From the NCBI RefSeq assembly GCF_028372415.1, contig NC_092876.1:221203528-221267527 (forward strand): DNA of 64,000 bases. The letters run 5' to 3'. Position numbers and translations under genes: made by a program. The DNA comes from Notamacropus eugenii. Taxonomy: Eukaryota; Chordata; Mammalia; Diprotodontia; Macropodidae. The notes below the pieces were generated by a model. It did no database searches. It was given only the letters and a program-made list of their open reading frames with translations, and had not been told where the DNA came from. Positions 57,231 through 64,000 of this stretch are shown here, one piece after another (the first letter of the stretch is position 1; every line of letters starts with the position of its first letter).

Positions 57231-57507
57231 TAGTGGACAGAAATTCTACAACATATTTTAGGTAGAACTCACTAAGCCAAGTTATATTAAGGCAATGAGG
57301 AATTATTCATTCTACCATCTCATATTTTTCCATGTAGAATATAGGAGATGGGATAATTTTAGAAAAAGATAAAGATAATACCAAATTCAAGCTATTAAAC
57401 ATATCCCACTTCTTTCACAGCAAAGCAGTGAAATGTGTGGTGCTGGTGTTTCCTCACAACTCTAGGAGTCTGTCATTCTGTGAAAGCAATAACTGTCAGT
57501 ATCAGAA

Positions 57508-57715
57508 ATGAAGAGGTAGTGCAATGCAGGGCATAAGGTGCTGAACCTGGAGTCAGAGCTGTGTTCAAATCCTACCCCTTACCGTTAGGTAACTATGGGA
57601 AAGTAAATGGAGATAACAGGATCCATCACGCTTACCTCACAAGGTTGTTGTGAAGCTCCAATGAAATAAGTTATACCAAGAATTTTGTCATCTTTAAAGG
57701 GCTATATGAATATCT
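57508..57715 (+). mobile_element. CORE-SINE with L2-type tail
   Basis: TGCTGAACCTGGAGTCAGAG, GTTCAAATCCTACCCCTTAC and CACAAGGTTGTTGTGAAGCT. Confidence 0.78.
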
Positions 57716-57827
57716 ATTGTTAAAGTTATTTTAACAATCCAGGAAATGTCTTTGTATCAGGACATATTTCAATCTATGACATTTTAAAAGAGAAACTCAA
57801 TCATTACATCATGCTCATCATCATCAA

Positions 57828-58040
57828 TAGCTAGGTGGTACAGTGGAGAGAGTGCCAGGCCTGGAGTGGAGAAGACTCCTCTTCTTAAGTTCAAATCTGG
57901 CCTTAGACAGTTACTGGCAGTATGACCCTGGGCAAGTCACTTAACCCTGCTTGCCTTAGTTTCCTCATCTATAAAATGAGCCGGAGAAGGAAATGACAGA
58001 CTACTCCACCTCCTTGTCAAGAAAATCCCAAATGAGGTCA
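57828..58040 (+). mobile_element. MAR1/WSINE-type CORE-SINE, 3'-shortened
   Basis: TAGCTAGGTGGTACAGTGGA, GCCAGGCCTGGAGTGGAGAA and CCCTGGGCAAGTCACTTAAC. It stops at CCCAAATGAGGTCA, before the RTE-like tail. Confidence 0.9.
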
Positions 58041-58204
58041 AAAAATAATAATGATAGCTAACATCTAGAACTTTAAAGTTTGCAAAACAAGTCCAGCATT
58101 CTACACTGTACCATCCAACTGTCCTTGCACAACTGTGATGCACAACAGCCATTCATATGAACAAGAAGGAAGTGGTGGAAAGGGATAGTTAATTGACTGA
58201 ACGC

Positions 58205-58385
58205 TTAAAATAAAGCAACTCTAATAATGGCTCAAATTTGAAAGTTTTGTAAAGAATTTTACATTTGATCTTTACAACAACTCTGAATGGAGGCTATCAT
58301 CCCCATTTTACAGATAAGAAACTGATACCCAGGTTAAGTGTTTTGCTTAGTGTCTCACACCTTAGTTCTTAGGAGAGATTCAGAC
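58205..58385 (-). mobile_element. MIR-type CORE-SINE fragment (antisense)
   Basis: TACATTTGATCTTTACAACA, CCATTTTACAGATAAGAAAC; the preceding 58048-58120 (GATAGCTAACATCTAGAACT) may be another piece of the same family. Confidence 0.7.
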
Positions 58386-58809
58386 TCAAACCTTCTGCTG
58401 CTTGTCAGTATGAGTCAATGTTCTAATGTGGCTTCAAAAAAAATTTTCAAATTTAGATGGAACTAAAAAAAAGGAAATAGTAAAGATCCAGAACCATAAT
58501 GGTCTCATCATACTGTGCATTATTCAAACATAATTTGGTGTATACTGCTTTGTTCCTTTTTTGCCACATTTTACAAGTTGACAAAGTAGAATTCATCTAT
58601 ATGAAGACAGCCAAGATGGCATGGGGATCAAAAAATGTGCTTGCATGGAAAGAGGACTAGATTTGGAGCGAATATTAATATTCTAGATGTATGTAATGTT
58701 CTAGATGAATGTAATATTCTAGACCCATAGATTCAAACCTGTCACATCAAGAGAATGAGTCACATTTCCTCATCCCTTGTTTGAAGCCAAATTGGAAATT
58801 ATAATTAAA
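58386..58809. other. SLC4A10 intron, nothing recognised
   Basis: No repeat family recognised. Confidence 0.35.
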
Positions 58810-58905
58810 TGACATTTCATTTTATTGTTCCTTCACTTTATGTTGTTATAGTCAGTATGTATTTTGTTTCCCTGGTTCTGCTTATTTCACTGCAGCATCA
58901 TTTTG
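58810..58905 (-). mobile_element. L1 LINE 3' fragment (antisense)
   Basis: GTTTCCCTGGTTCTGCTTAT followed by TTCACTGCAGCATCATTTTG corresponds to L1 sequence near CTGGTTCTGCTCATATCACT at 34218. Confidence 0.6.
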
Positions 58906-58999
58906 CAGAACCAAGATGGGCTTCTCTGTCTGTGCTTGCTCTTAAAATGTCCGTGTGGGCAATGATTCCATTGCCAAATCTTATTCTCTAAACACGAAT

Positions 59000-59350
59000 T
59001 TTATTAGAGTGCTTCTATGCTAAAACTTTTAAATGGTTCTTCTACTTTACATGTGGAATCCGATCAGCTCAGCTTTGCATTCAAAACTGTCCACAAACTG
59101 ATCACACATGATTCAGTACAAACCTTCCATTCCAACTGTACTGGATCTTCAGTGTCTCCCAAATAATCCATGATTATTCTTGACAGATTTTACTGATTCC
59201 CCTTTCTAGAATTCTCTTCTCTTTCTGTCCACCTAATGAAGTATGACTAAACCTTCAGGACCCAGCTCAAAAGAGGCCTTCCTTGGCAACTCTGACCTTG
59301 TTTTGTTATTTGTTAGGTTAATTTTTTATTGTAATCTCAATCTTAAATGA
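59000..59350 (+). mobile_element. L2 LINE ORF2 C-terminal fragment
   Basis: TTAAATGGTTCTTCTACTTT, GAATTCTCTTCTCTTTCTGT and AAAGAGGCCTTCCTTGGCAA follow the L2 C-terminus into the 3' UTR. Confidence 0.75.
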
Positions 59351-59784
59351 TATAGCAAAATGCTTCAGCAGGTTTTACATCTTTTTTTCCAATGGGACCA
59401 CTTATGAAAGGTTCCAGTTTCTGTAAACCATGAGAAAAAAGCCTTTTTTTTTCTGATAGCAGTAGGTCCTTGCACCTGAGATATTCAGCTCTTGGAAAAG
59501 AAAAGTATTGATGACTCAGCAGTCAATCACCTGATCTGAAATATATTACTTTGCATTTTTTTCAAGCATTGAAGAGCCTACATAGTAGGTGCTTAGGAAA
59601 GCAAGAAAACAATATAACCTTAAACAATGAAAATTAACACAGTATTTTTGATTTTTTATTTTACCCACTTGTTTGCTTTTATTTTGTCCATTCAGACATC
59701 AGTAGTATGACAAGAAATAACCATTTTAAATCATGGTATGATTGGTTGTTCATAAGTTAAACTTACTTTAGAATATGAAAATAC

Positions 59785-60010
59785 ATAGAGTTTGAATTCA
59801 AATCCAGCCTCAGACACTTAACAGTTGTGTGACCCTGAGCAAGTCACTTGACCTGTTTGCCATAGCTTTCTCACCTGTAAAATGGAGATGGTAACAGTAC
59901 CTGCCCTCTAGGGTTGTTGCAAGGATCAAATGCTGTAATATTTGTAAAGTTTTTAGCACAGTGCCTGTCACATAGTAGGTCCTATATGAATGCTTATTCC
60001 TTTCCCCTTT
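59785..60010 (+). mobile_element. CORE-SINE with complete L2-type tail
   Basis: CORE GAATTCAAATCCAGCCTCAG and GTGTGACCCTGAGCAAGTCA, then AGGGTTGTTGCAAGGATCAA and TTAGCACAGTGCCTGTCACA, ending in ATGAATGCTTATTCC. The clearest THER1/MIR-like tail in the window. Confidence 0.87.
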
Positions 60011-60880
60011 GTGAAGCAGAAGCTTTATTTAAAGTTCCATTTTGGTAGAAAAAGAAACCTTTAATGGAAAACCCTAAAGAAAGGTGATATGAAACGGTAT
60101 GTCTTTTCTCTAGATTTTAAGGGAAAGAGACTAGACCTGTGAGGTATTGCTATAGGAAATGTCATTTGTCTTAGACATTAAAATACATTATTATCTGACG
60201 TGGGATCAGAGGTGTTTACTAAGCCACACTTAATTAAAAGTAGCCTTACATGGATATTGTGGGCTTTATTTTTTTTATTTTGGAGAGCAAATATTTTGAG
60301 TTAATCTTTTTTTCTTCAGAAATTCATTCTGAATGCATTTGTTTAGTCTGCTAAGCCCTTCCTAAAAGTATTACTAATGTACCTCCCCATAGGGTAGACC
60401 TGATGCTGTGTTCTTGAAGGCTAAATCAGTGGAATGCAAGCCCTGGCAGGTCCTAACAAGTTGGAAAGGCTTTGATTAAAGGTTAAAAGTGTTTGCCAGC
60501 TGTCTGAGCACCAGCCTAAGTTTGGAGAGGTTCATTGTCAGAAGAGCCATGAGATGATAGATTTGGGGGAAGAAGTAATGCTGGAAATAGACAAAAAGTC
60601 TTGCTATGCCATGGGAGAGAGGCAAAAATTATGGAATAAGATACTAAGAAACTCACAGCTTTTATACTGTCTAAAAACATTAATTTAATCAATGACATTT
60701 TTAATGTGCAGTCTTTGCCAACAATAGATAAATTTAAAAAAAAAAAACCTCAGAAACTGAATTACATCCCTTTTGATATTTTCACTAAAAAATTAACCAG
60801 AGTAACAAAGAAGTTCTGGATAAATGTAAGGACATTCCACAAGTTCTCTGAATAGAGACAAATAAAAGACCTGTCTAAAG
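60011..60880. other. SLC4A10 intron; 60290-60560 repeat-free
   Basis: No transposon recognised. 60290-60560 contains GGCTTTGATTAAAGGTTAAA and CCAGCTGTCTGAGCACC, plausible factor sites, but nothing more can be said from one sequence. Confidence 0.3.
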
Positions 60881-61103
60881 ACAGCTAGGTGGATAGGGTT
60901 CTAGGCCTGGAGTCAGGAAGACCTGAATTCACATCCAGCCTCTTACATATTTAAGCTATTTGAAATCACTTAACCTCTGTTTGCCTTGATTTCCTCATCT
61001 ATAAAAAGAACTGGAGAAGCAAATGGTGAAACCTTCCAATATTTTTGCGAAGAAAACCCCAAATAGGGTCATAAAATTCAGACACAACTAAACAACAAGA
61101 GTG
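60881..61103 (+). mobile_element. MAR1/WSINE-type CORE-SINE
   Basis: AGACAGCTAGGTGGATAGGG, GCCTGGAGTCAGGAAGACCT and the worn RTE-like tail TTCAGACACAACTAAACAAC. The usual CAGTGGATAGAG segment has a small deletion. Confidence 0.9.
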
Positions 61104-61961
61104 AAACCAGGAGATAACAATAAAAACTTTATTGAAAACTGTGAGTCAAGACCAAGAAATTAAAAAGGATTTTTAGTAGCCCATGACTGCATATCAGCTA
61201 TGCCATGAACACCTTTTTTAAAAATTGAATCGAAAAGCACTGGACATACTGAATACTGTCACATTTTTTTAAAATGAAAATGACTAACTGAAAAATAATA
61301 GCTGACAGTTAAATAGCAATGCATTGTTTATAAAGCATTTACAGTACCAGTACATTCCTAGTATCTTATAGTACTTTGTGAGTTAGTATTTTGCCATCAC
61401 TGTAGCATTTTAGAAGACGAAATTGGTTTTCACCAAAAATATACAGGAATCTATACCAGCAGCATCACAGTTTTATGGCAAGTTCATGCCTTGATTTCCA
61501 AGTTATCTCACAGAGGAAGATTTCCAAAGAATTTTTTAAAAAAGTACAAAAAGTACCTGAGAATACATCAGTAATTACTGGTTTTCTCTTTCATATCTAT
61601 AAAATCTTAATCAAAGTAGTTTATGAATATATTAATCAATCCTCATTGATTACCTGAGAAGCAAATTGATGATATTTTGTGGATGATTTTCTGTATTATA
61701 ACAAATCTTTGCAGACACTTAACTGATTGATAACAATGAAAATATAAGGTTCTATTGTACCTATTGTTCTTGTATTTTGTAAAAAGGCATGTGATTCAGG
61801 AAAACAAAATGCAGCCGTGGCAGCTCTCTTTAACAAAGTGTCAGGTATCTTCCACACAGCTTTTGAAATTATACTGTGATATGCATTGATAAATTGATAA
61901 ATGGGGCTTGGAAAATAACTCTGTGTAATGATCTGCTGAGTATTGACATCAAGTGAGGTTA
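61104..61961. other. SLC4A10 intron, nothing recognised
   Basis: AT-rich; no family recognised. Confidence 0.4.
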
Positions 61962-62140
61962 TGGGATCATAGATTTAGAGCTGAAAGGGACCATAGGCAT
62001 CACCTAGTCCTCTGATGTTATGTTTGAAAAACTGAGGATGTCAGTGACTTCTCCAGTCACACAGGTAGTAAGTGGAAGAGACTGATTTTGAACTCAGTGC
62101 CTCAGCTTTCAGATCCATCATTCTTCCTGTCTCTTCACTT
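61962..62140 (+). mobile_element. Interspersed repeat, family not assigned
   Basis: GGGATCATAGATTTAGAGCT, GAAAGGGACCATAGGCATCA and CAGTCACACAGGTAGTAAGT are typical of a mammal-wide repeat whose family I cannot name with certainty. Confidence 0.5.
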
Positions 62141-62711
62141 TGCTTCTCCCTGCCCTCAAAGAGTGCTCAAGAAAAGCTACTGTGAAAAGTTTGCTAAAAT
62201 ATTTGAAAGGCAAACCTTATCTCCTATTCAATTTTTCATCACTTTGGAAACATGCTTTTCACATAGCCTTCTGCAAGAAAGGGAAATAATTAAAATGCAC
62301 ATTTGCCATTTGAGAAAATGCATATAAAAGCATTTTGTGAATTACAGAGTACTATGTGAAATACTATTGTCAATGTTAGTAATGTTATGGATATTTTATT
62401 TATTACCTAGACAGAGCTCTAGAATGGTTTGTAGAACTATCTTAGGTGTCCTCCTTTTTGTGTTTTCAGTAAACACAATAAACCTAGACCTATTTTAAAA
62501 TATGTAGCTTTCATATCTTTCTGTACATCAACTAATAGCAGTGCTGAAGGAAGTTTGGAAAGGTTAATTCCCCAGAATGTCTGAAGAGCAATGATGTTGC
62601 CTATCTTGAAATGAGAAAATCTCTAGAACCTTAGCTATTTATTTTTTTAAAAAATTCTTTTTCAGCCAAGTACCCTCTGACCTTCACCATCATCCCTCCC
62701 CCAACCTTTTT
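62141..62711. other. SLC4A10 intron, nothing recognised
   Basis: No family recognised. Confidence 0.35.
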
Positions 62712-62862
62712 AGATTCCTTATGTGTGTTGTCTTTTCCCCTTAGGTTGTAAGCTAGTTGAGAGCAAGGACTAGATTGTCTTCTTCTTATTTTTATCCCCA
62801 GGACTTAGCACAGTACCTGTCACATACCAGGCACTTAATAAATACTGTATTGTTTTGTATTT
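62712..62862 (+). mobile_element. L2 LINE 3' terminus
   Basis: TTAGGTTGTAAGCTAGTTGA, ATCCCCAGGACTTAGCACAG and GGCACTTAATAAATACTGTA. Confidence 0.85.
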
Positions 62863-62932
62863 GGTATTGTGCTATGAATTCATTTATTCCTTAATAGTGA
62901 AAACAATTCTGAGCTGTTTTGCGAGCTGTATT

Positions 62933-63145
62933 TCAGTAGGTCTCAAACTTTTTGGTTTCAGGATCTCGTTTCACTCTTACAAATTACAGAGGACCCACGA
63001 AGTGGTTTTGTTTGATGTTTACCATTCTTAGAAATCAAAACATCTTAGCATCATGAAAGTTGTTTTGACCTCTCAGACCCAACGAAAGGGTCTTAGGACC
63101 CTCAGTGGCCCTTGGGCCACACTTTGAGAACACTTGGAGAATTGC
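62933..63145. mobile_element. hAT-Charlie-type nonautonomous DNA transposon
   Basis: The ends are inverted repeats: CAGTAGGTCTCAAACTTTTT on the left and CACACTTTGAGAACACTTG on the right. Inside are GTTTTGACCTCTCAGACCC and AAAGGGTCTTAGGACCC. No matching 8-bp target duplication is visible. It has no coding potential. Confidence 0.75.
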
Positions 63146-63194
63146 TGCTGTTTTGAATCTCTCTGCAGTGATCAGAGAATTTACAACTCTGCCT

Positions 63195-64000
63195 CTCTTA
63201 GCTTCCCTCCATATTTATGTTACATAATCTCAGATGGGCTCCTAGTGAAGCATGGCAGTCCTATTCTACCTCCCTAGTCAGCTGGTTTTTCCACTCATTG
63301 CAGTAGCTTTTCCATTCCATTTCATCCTCCTCAAGCCTTCCATTGTACCATCTTTCACTCATCCTCTCAACCCGAAGACATTGCCTCATATTTCACCAGA
63401 AGAATGGTAACCCGTTGCTGACACAGCCCTCTTTTCTTCTCCTCCCCCTATCACATCATTCAAACATTATTTCTACTAGTTCCTCCTTCCCTTAAGCCTT
63501 AGATGAAGGGATGGCCCTTCTTGCCAAGACAATTGATGCTCTTGAAATGCACCATTGATTTCATCCGTTTTCATCTTCTCTGGTAGATAGCCTCTCTACT
63601 CTCTTTAATTTTCAGTCTCTTTATATCTATTAAATCCTTCTTGGTTGCCTAAAAACTTTGCTTTCCCAGTCTGAAAAAAGAACACAACCCCTTATTTGAT
63701 CCAGCTACTTGCCCCCCTGTCCCTCACGCTATAGCTATCTCTCAAACTATATGACTAGGTCCTGTTGCTTCCTGTCCTCTCTTTTCCCTCCCTGTTGTCT
63801 CAATTAGTGATCTCATCAGCTCCTATGGATTATATTACCCTCTCTATACACATAATTCTCAAATCTATTTATCCAGCCCAAATTCACCTTCTGACCACCA
63901 ATCTTTTGGCACCTATTACTCACATATGATACTCCACCTTCCAAATCTGGGCCTTTAAATTGGCTCTCTCATTCCTGAAATGTTTACTTTCCTCTCCTCC
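63195..64000 (+). mobile_element. L2 LINE ORF2, reverse-transcriptase region, runs off the window
   Basis: The + strand carries GTGATCTCATCAGCTCCTAT, then a worn YADD region (CACATAATTCTCAAATCTAT, the counterpart of ADDSQIYLS) and CCAGCCCAAATTCACCTTCT. Upstream 63300-63560 matches the segment before it (for example GCCCTTCTTGCCAAGACAAT). Confidence 0.78.

Overview
This is a stretch of a mammalian nuclear genome, almost certainly a marsupial (the species cannot be fixed from the sequence alone). It is AT-rich and packed with repeats. About a dozen SINE copies have a CORE-type body, written here as MAR1/WSINE type. Alongside them are marsupial-style L2, L1, CR1/L3 and RTE/BovB LINE fragments. 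There is no bacterial gene, operon, CRISPR array or plasmid feature, and almost every short open frame is a shadow of repeat or intron sequence.

The window lies inside one host gene, read on the + strand: SLC4A10, the sodium-driven bicarbonate transporter of neurons and choroid plexus. Two coding exons are visible, 17248-17394 and 54909-55047. Their AG/GT splice sites and codon phases join perfectly (phase 1 into phase 1), and together they encode about residues 44-139 of the cytoplasmic N-terminus. The intron between them is 37.5 kb. About 17.2 kb of upstream intron and 9 kb of downstream intron complete the window.

Layout: 1-17247 is upstream intron with L2, L1 and SINE copies, an RTE/BovB 3' end inside an antisense L2 (about 5990-8370), and a repeat-free stretch (12330-13060) that may be a conserved noncoding element. 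17395-29900 is intron, first repeat-poor (17395-22270), then SINEs and L1 3' ends. 29925-34525 is a nested stack: one L2 copy carrying a compound microsatellite, a MAR1 SINE, two more CORE-SINEs, an RTE-clade LINE and an L1 with a perfect 15-bp target duplication. 34525-48350 has L2, L1 and CR1/L3 pieces and mariner-like palindromic miniature elements. 48355-52830 is a long, decayed L1 that keeps ORF1 and both ends of ORF2 but has lost the reverse-transcriptase core. 53000-64000 holds the second exon, more L2 and SINE copies and a hAT-type element.

I found no convincing undescribed system. The most useful observations are the nested insertion record, the CORE-SINE heads joined to three different LINE-type tails whose LINE partners all occur in the window, and a few repeat-free blocks that deserve a conservation check. 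Family names come from recognising consensus features by eye. Boundaries of repeats are approximate, usually within 10-30 bases.
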